From: Mesorhizobium sp. Root552
GTDB lineage: Bacteria; Pseudomonadota; Alphaproteobacteria; Rhizobiales; Rhizobiaceae
Assembly (NCBI RefSeq): GCF_001427285.1
Contig: NZ_LMFV01000011.1
Span: 71,078 to 119,613 of the forward strand
Direction: 5' to 3'
Length of the DNA: 48,536 nucleotides
The position numbers and the translations under genes were made by a program. The notes beneath the pieces are model-generated. The model was not told where the DNA came from, searched no databases, and saw only the letters and a list, made by a program, of their open reading frames with translations. Position 1 is the first letter of the stretch. Every line of letters begins with the position of its first letter. Of the stretch, positions 18,301 through 27,157 are shown piece by piece.

Positions 18301-20824
18301 TCTGGTGGCGATCGGCGCGGACCGGCTGGTGAAGACGGTGACGGCATCGATCCCGGCTGAAGGCGGCACCGTCGATATTCCGGTCGGCGAAGACTTGGGC
18401 GCAGGCGCCTACGTCACGGCGACGCTGTTCAGGCCCGGCGACGCGCAGGAAACGCGCATGCCTGCCCGCGCCATCGGCGTGAAGTGGCTTTCGATCGACC
18501 CCGGCGCAAAGAAGCTGGCGTTGACGCTGACGCCGCCGGAGAAGACGGAGCCGCGTCAGGTCCTGTCGATCCCGGTGCAGGTAACCGGCGCCGAAGCCGG
18601 CAGCAAGGCCTATGTGACGGTTGCGGCGGTCGATCTCGGCATCCTCAACCTTACCAACTATAAAGTTCCCGATCCCGAGGACTGGTTCTTCGGTCAGCGC
18701 ATGCTGGGGCTGGAGATGCGCGACCTTTATGGCCGCCTGATCGACGGCTCGCTCGGCGCGATGGGCCGCCTGCGCACCGGCGGCGACGGGGCCGCCATGC
18801 AGTCGCAAGGCAGCCCGCCGACCGAACAACTGGTCGCGTTCTTCTCCGGCGTGGTGGAACTCGACGCCGAGGGCAAGGCCAACGTCGCCTTCGATATCCC
18901 GCAGTTCAACGGAACAGTGCGGGTGATGGCAGTTGCCTGGACCAAGGATGCGGTCGGCCACGCGACGAGCGACGTCATCGTGCGCGACCCGGTGGTGATC
19001 ACCGCCGGCCTGCCGCGCTTCCTGGCCCCCGGCGATGCGGCGACGATGCGGCTCGACTTCGCCAATACGGACGGTCCGGCCGGCGATTATGCGCTCAACG
19101 TCACCAAAACGGGCGACATCACCATCGGCGACGATGCGGTGCCGCAGAAGGTGACGATGGAACAAGGCAAGCGCCAGACGCTGACCGTACCGCTGATCGC
19201 GGTCGAGCCGGGCGATGCCTCGGTGACGGTGAGCCTGACGCATGCCGACGGGCCAGCCATCGAACAGACGCTTTATTTGCCGGTGCGTCCGGCGCAACTG
19301 CCGGTGACGACACGCATGGTGGTCGATCTCGGACCCGGCAGGTCGCTCAGGGTAGACAAGGAACTGCTGGCGGCGAGCCTGTTGCAGGGCGCATCCGTCA
19401 GTGTCGGCGTGTCGCAATCCTCGGCGCTCGACGTGCCCTCGCTGCTGCTTGCGCTCGACCGCTACCCCTATGGCTGTGCCGAGCAGACGACGAGCCGCGC
19501 GCTGCCCTTGCTCTATGTCAGCGAAATGTCGAAGGGCTACGGCATGGCGGTGGACAAGGACCTGCACGAACGGGTGCAGCAGGCGATCGGCCGCGTGTTG
19601 AACTACCAGGCCTCCGCAGGTAGCTTCGGCCTTTGGGGACCCGGGTCGGGCGATTTGTGGCTCGACGCCTATGTCACCGACTTCCTGACCCGCGCCCGCG
19701 AACAGGGCTATGCGGTGCCGGCGCAGGCATTGAGCCAGGCGCTGAACAACCTCCAGAACTCGCTCGGCTACGACCAGGACGTGGAGGATCGCGGCACCGA
19801 CATCGCCTATGCGCTCTACGTACTGGCACGCAACAAGAAGGCGTCCATCGGCGACCTGCGCTACTATGCAGATACGCAGCTCGAATCGTTCACCAGCCCG
19901 ATGGCGGTGGCGCAGCTTGGCGCGGCGCTCGCGCTTTATGGCGATGCGCAACGCTCGGAGGCGACGTTCGAGGCGGCTCTCAATCTGGCCGACGATACCA
20001 CCGGGTTCGACTACTACCGCGCCGACTATGCCTCGCCACTACGCGACGGGGCGGCGATGCTGGCCCTTGCGGCGGAAAGCAAGCCGACCCCTGCGGTGGT
20101 GCCGCAACTGGTGAAGCTGGTGGCGAAGGAGCGCGAGGCGGCGCGCTGGACGAGCACGCAGGACAATGCCTGGATGCTGCTGGCCGCACGTGCGCTTAAG
20201 GATGGCAACGATACCATTTCGCTGAGCGTTGATGGCGCGGCCCACAAGGGCGCCTATTCGAACGAGATCGCCGGCGGCGATCTGGTCCAGAACCCGCTCA
20301 CCATCGCCAACACCGGCAAGACGCCGCTGGAAGCTGTGGTGACCACGGTGGCGGCACCCAGCCAGCCGCTGCCGGCAGGCGGCGACGGCTTTACCATCGA
20401 GCGCACCTACTATCGCCTCGACGGCAGCGAAGCCAACGTGACGGAGGCCGAGCAGAACGAGCGCTACGTGGTGGTGCTGAAGGTGCGCGAACTGAACGAC
20501 TGGCCGTCGCGCGTGCTGGTGACCGACCTGCTGCCGGCAGGATTCGAGATCGACAATCCGAGCCTTGTTTCCAGTGCGCAATTGTCGAATTTCGGCTGGC
20601 TTGGCCAGACCGAGGCCGCGCATCTGGAATTCCGCAACGACCGCTTCGTCGCTGCCTTCAATCCGAACGAAGGCGACGGCAGCCGCGACCTCACGCTCGC
20701 CTATGTCGTGCGCGCGGTAACGCCCGGCGTCTATGCCCATCCGGCGGCAAGCGTGGAGGACATGTACCGGCCTCAATATTCGGCCCGTACCGCCACCGGC
20801 ATGATGGAGGTGAAGGCGCAGTAG
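15356..20824 (+). CDS. yfhM: Bacterial alpha-2-macroglobulin with N-terminal PAN domain
   Basis: 1822 residues from the ATG at 15356, chosen for GGAGGGA just upstream and a clean signal peptide (FPVLILLFLALTGAAFA). Residues about 30-105 form a PAN/apple-like module with paired cysteines (DQCESACLGDPACRAF, WCFLKSDF). The MG/A2M body follows, including the intact thioester motif YGCAEQ with Cys1374 and Gln1377. In this family an attacking protease cleaves a bait region, the thioester reacts and the protease is trapped, protecting the periplasm. The partner pbpC begins 4 bp after the stop, the conserved yfhM-pbpC arrangement. The signal lacks an obvious lipobox, unlike the E. coli lipoprotein. 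Confidence 0.92.
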   Translation: MTIRAARGFPVLILLFLALTGAAFAAETRRIVTTQNADYFGFDLRSEQNVTLDQCESACLGDPACRAFTYNNKAKWCFLKSDFNALKAFNGATAGKVVVADSDPDIGAPPALAFFPAWMADQADQYRNRLTGPNYPKPGDGLGELINQAEQSSLTGDSRGAMQKYEAAVSAMPSDGKLWLELARATLATQPTDSQETANLQANATSAALNAYKLLRTQTTRADALAQIAAGLDRRDLYRPALQAYEASLTLLNSASVRAGYEDLKARKGFRVIEHSVDADTSAPRICAQFSEDLVKTGVDYTQFVRVDGGPPKGIEAKDRQICVEGLEHGQHYEVSFRSGLPAAVGEVIAAPVVLSIYVQDRAPSARFTGDSFVLPAGARRGIPMVSVNMAAADMKLYRIGDRALTQLLSGYQFLRQLDGYDISSIADQMGAPVWEGQLEIANDLNKEVTTSFPVDEALPQRKPGVYVLTAQPVDDHSDEWNSRATQWFVVSDIGLSTYTGQDGLSVFARSLGSAKPLAGAELTLLARNNEILGTATTDADGRAVFNPGLTRGEGSMVPAVLMAKQGDQDFVFLDMARAGFDLSDRGVAGRAAPGALDVYAWTERGIYRVGETVHVSALARDDTAKAVDNLPLTFIFTRPDGVEDRRIVSDGATAGGHAVDLALEANAMRGTWSVAIHTDPKQAAVASQMFLVEDFVPDRIEFDLTADKTEIAAGETANVTVDGRFLYGAPAAGLAIEGERTLSTTREWDRFKGFVFGLADEQAGEPSVTPLADLPRVGDDGKATFPLAVDQLPSTTQLVNAKVTVRMRETGGRAVERSLTLNIRPQGEMIGIRPDFTDVPQGGTAKFSLIAVDQAGNRKALAGANWSLVKVERNYQWYRSGNSWNYEPVTFTKAVADGTLDIAADNEGTVSLPVDWGRYRLEVDSPDPDGPATSYEFDAGWYVEASSTETPDGLEIALDKESYAAGDTAKLKVSPHFAGELLVAIGADRLVKTVTASIPAEGGTVDIPVGEDLGAGAYVTATLFRPGDAQETRMPARAIGVKWLSIDPGAKKLALTLTPPEKTEPRQVLSIPVQVTGAEAGSKAYVTVAAVDLGILNLTNYKVPDPEDWFFGQRMLGLEMRDLYGRLIDGSLGAMGRLRTGGDGAAMQSQGSPPTEQLVAFFSGVVELDAEGKANVAFDIPQFNGTVRVMAVAWTKDAVGHATSDVIVRDPVVITAGLPRFLAPGDAATMRLDFANTDGPAGDYALNVTKTGDITIGDDAVPQKVTMEQGKRQTLTVPLIAVEPGDASVTVSLTHADGPAIEQTLYLPVRPAQLPVTTRMVVDLGPGRSLRVDKELLAASLLQGASVSVGVSQSSALDVPSLLLALDRYPYGCAEQTTSRALPLLYVSEMSKGYGMAVDKDLHERVQQAIGRVLNYQASAGSFGLWGPGSGDLWLDAYVTDFLTRAREQGYAVPAQALSQALNNLQNSLGYDQDVEDRGTDIAYALYVLARNKKASIGDLRYYADTQLESFTSPMAVAQLGAALALYGDAQRSEATFEAALNLADDTTGFDYYRADYASPLRDGAAMLALAAESKPTPAVVPQLVKLVAKEREAARWTSTQDNAWMLLAARALKDGNDTISLSVDGAAHKGAYSNEIAGGDLVQNPLTIANTGKTPLEAVVTTVAAPSQPLPAGGDGFTIERTYYRLDGSEANVTEAEQNERYVVVLKVRELNDWPSRVLVTDLLPAGFEIDNPSLVSSAQLSNFGWLGQTEAAHLEFRNDRFVAAFNPNEGDGSRDLTLAYVVRAVTPGVYAHPAASVEDMYRPQYSARTATGMMEVKAQ

Positions 20825-20828
20825 GTCG

Positions 20829-22910
20829 ATGACCCGTCTCCGCAAATTAGCAATCGGGACAGCCGGCACGGCCATATTGGTTGCGCTTGGCTCGGTTGCG
20901 CTCTGGCGGCTTGACAGTGCCTACCCTCCTCCGTTGCCGGAGAAGTTGACGGTGTCTGCCGAAGTGCTCGACCGCGACGGCCAGTTGCTGCGCGCTTTCG
21001 CGACACCGGACGGCTATTGGCGGCTTGAAACCGGTATCGACAAGGTCGACAAGGCCTTCATCGACATGCTGGTCGCCTATGAGGACAAGCGCTTCTGGGA
21101 CCACAGTGGCGTCGATGTGCTGGCGCTCGGGCGCGCGGCGCTGCAGTTCGCCGGCAATGGCCGCATCGTTTCCGGCGGCTCGACGCTGTCGATGCAACTG
21201 GCCCGCCTGATCGAGCCGCGCGAAAGCCGCAGCGTATGGGCGAAACTGCGCCAGATCGCCCGCGCGGTGCAGATCGAGCGACGGCTTTCCAAGCGCGAAA
21301 TACTGGAACGCTACCTGACGCTGGCGCCGTATGGCGGCAATCTGGAAGGCGTGCGCGCCGCATCTCTGGCCTATTTCGGCAAGGAGCCGAAGCGCCTCAC
21401 CGTGTCGGAAGCCGCCCTGCTCGTCGCGCTGCCACAACTGCCGGAAAAGCGCCGCCCCGACCGAAACGCCAAGACAGGGCAAACGGCGCGCGACCGGGTG
21501 CTGGCGCGCATGGTGTCGGCAAAGATGCTTGGCGAACGCGAGGCCGCGCGCGCGGCGCTGGAGGACGTGCCGACCACGCGGCGCGACCTGCCGGCGCTCG
21601 CCGCGCATGCCAGCCTGGCCGCGCTACGCACCGCAAAGCCGGGAACCCTGCCACAACTCACCATCCGCAAGAGTGTCCAGCAAGGGCTGGAAACAGTGGC
21701 GCGTGAGGCTGTGACCCGGCTCGGCCCGAAACTGTCGGTCGCCATGGTGCTGGCCGATTCGCGCACCGGCGACATTCTGGGTGAAGTCGGATCATCCTCT
21801 TTCACAGATTCCGGACGATCCGGCTGGATCGACATGACCCGCACCCTGCGCTCGCCGGGTTCGACCCTGAAGCCGTTCATCTACGGCCTCGCCTTCGAGC
21901 AAGGGCTGGTGGCGCAGGAAACGCTGATCGAGGACAGCCCGGCCGATTTCGGCGGCTACCGGCCGAAGAATTTTGACATGGGCTATCAGGGCGATGTCAG
22001 TGTGCGACAGGCCCTGCAACTGTCGCTGAATGTGCCGGCGGTGCGCATACTGGATGCGGTGGGACCGGCCCGGCTGACCGCCCGCTTCCGGCAAGCCGGC
22101 GCAAACACGGTGCTGCCGCCGAACGAAGCGCCGGGGTTGGCAATCGGCCTTGGCGGCGTCGGCATTACCCTTCGAGACCTGGTGCAGCTTTACACAGGTC
22201 TCGCCAATGGCGGCAAAGTGCATCCGCTGCGCGACGGCACCGAAGCCGTACCGGTGACAGGCGCTGCCACTACCTTGCTCGACCCGCAGGCCAACTGGCA
22301 GATCACCGACATTCTTTCGGGCGTGAAACCGCCGGAAGGCGCGTCGGTGCGCGGCATCGCCTACAAGACCGGCACCTCCTATGGGTATCGCGATGCCTGG
22401 TCGGTTGGCTTCGACGGACGCTACGTGCTTGGCGTATGGGTCGGACGGGCCGATGCCGGCGCGGTACCCGGCCTGTCCGGCTACGTCTCCGCCGCCCCCA
22501 TCCTGTTCGAGGCCTTTGCCCGTTCCGGTATCGCGACCGTTCCACTGCCCAGCCAGCCCGCCGGCACCTTACGGCCACGGCGCGATGACCTGCCGGTGAC
22601 GCTCGCGCGTTTCGGCTTGTCGGGCGATGGACTTGTCGCGGCGACCGCAACCGAACCTGCGCCGCACATCGTCTTTCCACCCGACGGCGCCCGCGTCGAT
22701 CTGGACGTTGCTTCAGCCGGCGCAACGCCGCTTGTGTTGAAACTGCAAGGCGGGCGCGCGCCGTTTCGCTGGCTGGCCAACGGCAAGCCGCTCGTCGGGC
22801 AGGATCGCCGCCGCACCGCTACCTGGCAGCCGGATGGTGCTGGCTATGCTACGCTTACGGTGATCGATGCAGCCGGCCGCGCGGCGAGCGTGAAAGTATT
22901 TGTGGAATAA
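20829..22910 (+). CDS. pbpC: Penicillin-binding protein 1C
   Basis: 693 residues, bifunctional class A type. An N-terminal anchor (about 8-28) is followed by the GT51 transglycosylase domain, whose motif EDKRFWDHSGVD contains the catalytic Glu. The transpeptidase domain has its active-site triads: STLK (Ser345, Lys348), SLN (Ser399-Asn401) and KTG (Lys513). A C-terminal BiPBP_C domain follows, at about residues 610-690. It polymerises and possibly cross-links peptidoglycan in the periplasm. It is co-transcribed with the alpha-2-macroglobulin gene; in the accepted view PBP1C repairs wall damage while A2M traps proteases entering through the breach. Confidence 0.93.
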   Translation: MTRLRKLAIGTAGTAILVALGSVALWRLDSAYPPPLPEKLTVSAEVLDRDGQLLRAFATPDGYWRLETGIDKVDKAFIDMLVAYEDKRFWDHSGVDVLALGRAALQFAGNGRIVSGGSTLSMQLARLIEPRESRSVWAKLRQIARAVQIERRLSKREILERYLTLAPYGGNLEGVRAASLAYFGKEPKRLTVSEAALLVALPQLPEKRRPDRNAKTGQTARDRVLARMVSAKMLGEREAARAALEDVPTTRRDLPALAAHASLAALRTAKPGTLPQLTIRKSVQQGLETVAREAVTRLGPKLSVAMVLADSRTGDILGEVGSSSFTDSGRSGWIDMTRTLRSPGSTLKPFIYGLAFEQGLVAQETLIEDSPADFGGYRPKNFDMGYQGDVSVRQALQLSLNVPAVRILDAVGPARLTARFRQAGANTVLPPNEAPGLAIGLGGVGITLRDLVQLYTGLANGGKVHPLRDGTEAVPVTGAATTLLDPQANWQITDILSGVKPPEGASVRGIAYKTGTSYGYRDAWSVGFDGRYVLGVWVGRADAGAVPGLSGYVSAAPILFEAFARSGIATVPLPSQPAGTLRPRRDDLPVTLARFGLSGDGLVAATATEPAPHIVFPPDGARVDLDVASAGATPLVLKLQGGRAPFRWLANGKPLVGQDRRRTATWQPDGAGYATLTVIDAAGRAASVKVFVE

Positions 22911-23172
22911 AATTCGCCAGGCGATTCACAAGATTCGCGTTTCCCAGCCAAGCCCGCCGGGTCAACGCGGACGCAGAAACCGCCACGGCTTGCCTCGCTG
23001 CCGGATTTATTGTGCTGCACAGCGGTCAAGCGAGGACGGTCGAGCAAAAATCTCCCTCTCCCAGCGGCATTTTGGGAACAGAAGCACCATCTGATACATA
23101 AAAACGCAATGATGGGCGCATTCCAATTTCTACAAATTCAGTAGAGTAAAGCTGTGCTCAACGGAGGGTTCC
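22911..23172 (+). promoter_or_regulatory. Upstream region of the sulfate importer
   Basis: A 262-bp gap with no credible gene. Close to the start it holds TCTAC-N7-GTAGA (23129-23145), a small inverted repeat set in AATTTCTACAAATTCAG. GGAGGG at 23163-23168 is the ribosome site. AATTTCTA and ATTCAG both recur in front of the second sulfate-binding protein (27062-27075), suggesting a shared regulatory site or promoter part. Confidence 0.45.
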
Positions 23173-24201
23173 ATGACCCATTCTCACCTCAACAAATGGC
23201 TCGGCATTTTGCTGGCCGGTTCGGTTCAGTTCGGCACCTTGGGCTTTGCGCTCGCCGATACGACCATCCTGAATGTCTCCTACGATCCGACCCGCGAACT
23301 CTACAAGGTCTACGACGAGGCCTTTGCCAAGCATTGGAAAGCCGAAACCGGTGAAACGGTCACCATCCAGCAATCGCATGGCGGTTCCGGCAAGCAGGCG
23401 CGTGCGGTCATCGACGGCCTTGACGCCGATGTCGTGACGCTGGCGCTCGAAAGCGACATCAACGCGATTGTCGATAATTCGAAGAAGATCAATCCTGACT
23501 GGCGCTCGAAGTTCGAGAACAACTCGGCCCCCTACACGTCAACCATCGTGTTCCTTGTCCGCAAGGGCAACCCCAAGGCTATCAAGGACTGGGGCGACCT
23601 GATCAAGGAAGGCGTGCAGGTCATCACGCCAAACCCGAAGACCTCCGGCGGCGCGCGCTGGAACTATCTGGCGGCATGGTCGTGGGCGAACACCGAGTAC
23701 GGTGGTGACGAAGGCAAGATCAAGCAGTTCATTGCCAACCTCTATGCGCACGTACCCGTGCTGGACACCGGAGCGCGCGGCTCCACGGTGACCTTTGCGG
23801 AACGTGAACTGGGCGACGTGCTGCTGGCTTGGGAAAACGAAGCCTATCTCGCGCTCGACGAATTCGGCGCGGACAAGTTCGACATCGTGATCCCGCCGAC
23901 ATCGATACTGGCCGAACCGCCGGTTGCCATCGTCGATGCAAATGTCGATGCGAAGGGTACAAGAAAGGTCGCGGAAGCCTATTTGAGCTACCTCTATTCG
24001 GCAGAAGGCCAGACCATCATCGCCAAGAACCATTACCGGCCGGCAAAGCGCGACCTGGTGCCGGCGGAAGACCTGGCGGCGTTGCCCGATATCAAGCTGG
24101 TCACCATCGACGACCCGCTTTTCGGCGGATGGAAGAAGGCCCAGCCTTACCATTTCGGTGACGGTGGGATATTCGACCAAGTCTACAAGCCGGCACAGTA
24201 A
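23173..24201 (+). CDS. Sulfate/thiosulfate-binding protein
   Basis: 342 residues with an N-terminal signal peptide ending near FALA. The sulfate-binding signatures of the family are present: SYDPTRELYK near the mature N-terminus, QQSHGGSGKQARAVIDGL and NPKTSGGARWNYLAAW. It binds sulfate or thiosulfate in the periplasm and passes it to CysTW. First gene of the operon, 27 bp before cysT. A second binding protein lies at the other end of the cluster; which of the two is Sbp-like (sulfate) and which CysP-like (thiosulfate) cannot be told by eye. Confidence 0.92.
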   Translation: MTHSHLNKWLGILLAGSVQFGTLGFALADTTILNVSYDPTRELYKVYDEAFAKHWKAETGETVTIQQSHGGSGKQARAVIDGLDADVVTLALESDINAIVDNSKKINPDWRSKFENNSAPYTSTIVFLVRKGNPKAIKDWGDLIKEGVQVITPNPKTSGGARWNYLAAWSWANTEYGGDEGKIKQFIANLYAHVPVLDTGARGSTVTFAERELGDVLLAWENEAYLALDEFGADKFDIVIPPTSILAEPPVAIVDANVDAKGTRKVAEAYLSYLYSAEGQTIIAKNHYRPAKRDLVPAEDLAALPDIKLVTIDDPLFGGWKKAQPYHFGDGGIFDQVYKPAQ

Positions 24202-24228
24202 TCACCGTACAAAGAAGCAAGGGACCGC

Positions 24229-25080
24229 ATGACCACAGCTTCCGCGCAAGCGGGGTGGCGATTCAAGAAACCGAGTGTCATTCCGGGCTTCGGATTGACG
24301 CTCGGCTTTGCGCTTGTCTACCTCACCCTCATCATCCTCATTCCGTTGTCCGGCCTTGCCTGGCGCTCCGCTTCGCTGGGCTGGACCGATTTCTGGGCCA
24401 TCGCCACCGACCGGCGCACCATCAACGCGCTTAAGATCAGCTTCGGCACCGCCCTTGCGGCCGCAGCCGTCAATGTCGTGTTCGGAACCATCGTTGCCTG
24501 GGTGCTGGTGCGCTACCCCTTTCCGGGACGCCGGATCGTCGACGCCATGGTCGACCTGCCCTTCGCCTTGCCGACCGCTGTTGCCGGCATTGCGTTGACG
24601 ACACTTTACGCGCCAAAAGGCTGGATCGGCATCCTGCTCGCCCCGCTGGGCATCAAAATCGCCTACACGCCTGTCGGGATCATCGTGGCGCTGGTTTTCA
24701 TCGGTTTGCCGTTCGTCGTGCGCACCGTCCAGCCGATCATCGAGGAAATCGACAAAGAGGTCGAGGAAGCAGCGGCTACGCTTGGCGCGACGCGCTGGCA
24801 AACCATCGCGCGTGTGCTGTTTCCCGGGCTGGCGCCGGCCATCGTCACCGGGTTTGCACTGGCCTTCGCGCGCGGCGTTGGCGAGTACGGTTCCGTCATC
24901 TTCATCGCCGGCAACCTGCCCAACGTGTCGGAGATCGCACCGCTGCTTATCATCATCCGGCTGGAAGAGTTCAACTATCCGGCGGCGACGGCGATCGCGG
25001 CAATCATGCTGGTGATCTCATTCGCCATGTTGCTGGTGATCAACCTGCTGCAGGCATGGAGCCGCAAACGCTATGGCTGA
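24229..25080 (+). CDS. cysT: Sulfate ABC importer permease CysT
   Basis: 283 residues, about six membrane spans. The inner-membrane coupling loop [21 protein letters not shown] is characteristic of CysT/CysU. The first start has AAGGGA upstream. The last 8 bases overlap the start of cysW (ATGGCTGA), indicating translational coupling. It forms the channel with CysW. Confidence 0.93.
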   Translation: MTTASAQAGWRFKKPSVIPGFGLTLGFALVYLTLIILIPLSGLAWRSASLGWTDFWAIATDRRTINALKISFGTALAAAAVNVVFGTIVAWVLVRYPFPGRRIVDAMVDLPFALPTAVAGIALTTLYAPKGWIGILLAPLGIKIAYTPVGIIVALVFIGLPFVVRTVQPIIEEIDKEVEEAAATLGATRWQTIARVLFPGLAPAIVTGFALAFARGVGEYGSVIFIAGNLPNVSEIAPLLIIIRLEEFNYPAATAIAAIMLVISFAMLLVINLLQAWSRKRYG

Positions 25081-25954
25081 TCCGGTTCTTTTTGCTGCCG
25101 ATCCAAATCCGGAAATCGCTTCCGGCATCACCGAATCACGGCCGGCGCGCTGGGGGCTGATGGCAATCGCCTTCATCTTCCTGACGCTGTTCCTAGTTTT
25201 GCCGCTGGTTCTGGTGTTCATGGAGGCCTCGCGCAAAGGCCTCGGATACTTCTTCGAAACGCTGGGCGAGCCCGATACCTTGTCGGCCATCCAGCTGACG
25301 CTGCTGGTCGCGGCCATTTCTGTTCCGCTCAACCTGGTGTTCGGTGTGGCTGCAGCCTGGGCCATCGCCAAGTTCGAGTTCAAGGGCAAAGCCTTCCTGA
25401 CCACACTGGTCGACCTGCCCTTTTCGGTTTCTCCGGTCATTTCCGGCCTTGTCTACGTGCTTCTGTTCGGGGCGCAGAGCGCCCTTGGACCGTGGCTGAA
25501 GGCAAACGGCATCGAAATCCTTTTCGCGGTGCCCGGCATCGTGCTGGCAACGATTTTCGTGACGTTTCCGTTCGTGGCGCGCGAACTGATTCCGCTGATG
25601 GAAGAACAGGGCACGGGCGACGAGGAGGCCGCGATTTCGCTTGGCGCAAACGGTTGGCAGACCTTCTGGTATGTGACCTTGCCCAATATCAAATGGGGCC
25701 TGCTCTACGGCGTATTGCTGTGCAACGCCCGCGCCATGGGCGAGTTCGGTGCGGTCTCGGTGGTGTCCGGCCACATTCGCGGCCAGACCAACACCATGCC
25801 GCTGCACGTAGAAATCCTCTACAACGAGTACAACGCCGCCGGAGCCTTTGCCGTGGCCTCGCTGCTGGCTGGGCTGGCGCTGGTCACTTTGGCGCTGAAA
25901 ACGCTTCTGGAAATGCGCTACGGCGCTGAAATCGCCGCCACACGCGGACATTGA
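25073..25954 (+). CDS. cysW: Sulfate ABC importer permease CysW
   Basis: 293 residues, six or so spans. The coupling loop [22 protein letters not shown] and the CysW-typical [21 protein letters not shown] segment are present. It overlaps cysT by 8 bases, and cysA begins 12 bases after its stop. It is the second half of the membrane channel for sulfate or thiosulfate. Confidence 0.93.
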   Translation: MADPVLFAADPNPEIASGITESRPARWGLMAIAFIFLTLFLVLPLVLVFMEASRKGLGYFFETLGEPDTLSAIQLTLLVAAISVPLNLVFGVAAAWAIAKFEFKGKAFLTTLVDLPFSVSPVISGLVYVLLFGAQSALGPWLKANGIEILFAVPGIVLATIFVTFPFVARELIPLMEEQGTGDEEAAISLGANGWQTFWYVTLPNIKWGLLYGVLLCNARAMGEFGAVSVVSGHIRGQTNTMPLHVEILYNEYNAAGAFAVASLLAGLALVTLALKTLLEMRYGAEIAATRGH

Positions 25955-25966
25955 CAGGGTCATCTC

Positions 25967-27013
25967 ATGCAAGTTCGCGTAGAAAATGTCCGCAAGGAAT
26001 TCGATACCTTCCCTGCCCTGCACGATGTCTCGCTCGACATCCGCTCGGGCGAGTTGATCGCGCTTCTCGGGCCGTCCGGCTCGGGCAAGACGACATTGCT
26101 GCGGCTGATCGCCGGGCTGGAACAGCCGACCATCGGCAAGATCTTCTTTGGCGACGACGATGCTTCGGAACGATCGATCCGCGAGCGCAATGTCGGCTTC
26201 GTGTTCCAGCATTATGCGCTGTTTCGCCATATGACCGTGGCCGACAATATCGGCTTCGGCCTCAAGGTGCGGCCTTCGGCAACGCGGCCGCCGGCGGACG
26301 AAATCCGCAAGCGCGCTTCGACGCTGCTCGACCTGGTACAGTTGTCGGGCCTCGAGAAACGTTATCCGGCGCAGTTGTCCGGCGGCCAGCGCCAGCGCGT
26401 GGCACTCGCCCGCGCCATGGCGATCGAGCCGAAGGTGCTTCTGCTCGACGAGCCTTTCGGCGCACTGGACGCCCAGGTACGCCGCGAGTTGCGGCGTTGG
26501 CTGCGCGAGATCCACGACGCCACCGGTCACACCACCGTGTTCGTGACGCACGATCAGGAGGAAGCGCTGGAACTCGCCGACCGCGTCGTCGTCATGAGCC
26601 AGGGCCGCATCGAGCAGGTCGGCACCGCCGATGAGGTCTACGACCAGCCGAACTCGCCTTTCGTCTACGGCTTCATCGGCGATTCCAGTTCGCTTCCAGT
26701 CAAGGTCGAGGACGGGCAGGTCTGGTTGACCGACCGCCCGATCGGTCTTGCGGCACCCGATGCGCCGACCGGCCCGGCGACGCTGTTCTTCCGCCCACAC
26801 GATGTCGAATTGCTGGACGAGTGCGCCGGCTGCCTTGCCGGCACGGTCGCCGCCAGCCGGCGCGTGGCAGGCACCAAGCGCGTGGAACTGGAGATCGGTG
26901 GCCATCGTGAGCGTGTCGAGATCGAGCTTCCGGTCGATCACCCGGCGGCGCAGAGGAGCCGCATCGCATTCAGGCCACGCAAATGGAAGGTTTTTCCATC
27001 GGCCGCGAATTGA
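25967..27013 (+). CDS. cysA: Sulfate ABC importer ATPase CysA
   Basis: 348 residues. Walker [10 protein letters not shown] (35-43), Q-loop [14 protein letters not shown], signature LSGGQRQR, Walker [13 protein letters not shown] and switch His in [10 protein letters not shown] are all intact. A C-terminal TOBE-like regulatory domain follows after residue 240. It energises uptake through CysT and CysW. No gene lies in the 144 bp to the second binding protein. Confidence 0.94.
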   Translation: MQVRVENVRKEFDTFPALHDVSLDIRSGELIALLGPSGSGKTTLLRLIAGLEQPTIGKIFFGDDDASERSIRERNVGFVFQHYALFRHMTVADNIGFGLKVRPSATRPPADEIRKRASTLLDLVQLSGLEKRYPAQLSGGQRQRVALARAMAIEPKVLLLDEPFGALDAQVRRELRRWLREIHDATGHTTVFVTHDQEEALELADRVVVMSQGRIEQVGTADEVYDQPNSPFVYGFIGDSSSLPVKVEDGQVWLTDRPIGLAAPDAPTGPATLFFRPHDVELLDECAGCLAGTVAASRRVAGTKRVELEIGGHRERVEIELPVDHPAAQRSRIAFRPRKWKVFPSAAN

Positions 27014-27055
27014 TTCCACAGCGCAGGAATATTCGCCTCGGAAATGGTTCTCATT

Positions 27056-27079
27056 GAGGTTGAATTTCTATTCAGCCTC
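27056..27079. promoter_or_regulatory. Imperfect palindrome upstream of second sulfate-binding gene
   Basis: GAGG-T-TGAA-N6-TTCA-G-CCTC is an inverted repeat centred 90 bases ahead of the start at 27158. The core shares AATTTCTA and ATTCAG with the region before the first binding-protein gene. This is a plausible operator or overlapping promoter, perhaps for the Rrf2 protein encoded downstream; the regulator assignment is inference. Confidence 0.4.
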
Positions 27080-27157
27080 TGCTGGCGGCAGCCATGTACC
27101 TCGCGCGGCAAGGCCGGCCGCGGCTATATGATGGCACCACTCTCATTGGAGCCCATC

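Noticed and set aside
17003..19951. Long minus-strand open frame of 982 codons inside the alpha-2-macroglobulin gene
   Set aside because: Arg/His/Gly-rich mirror of a GC-rich gene; the plus-strand protein has clear domains and the thioester motif.
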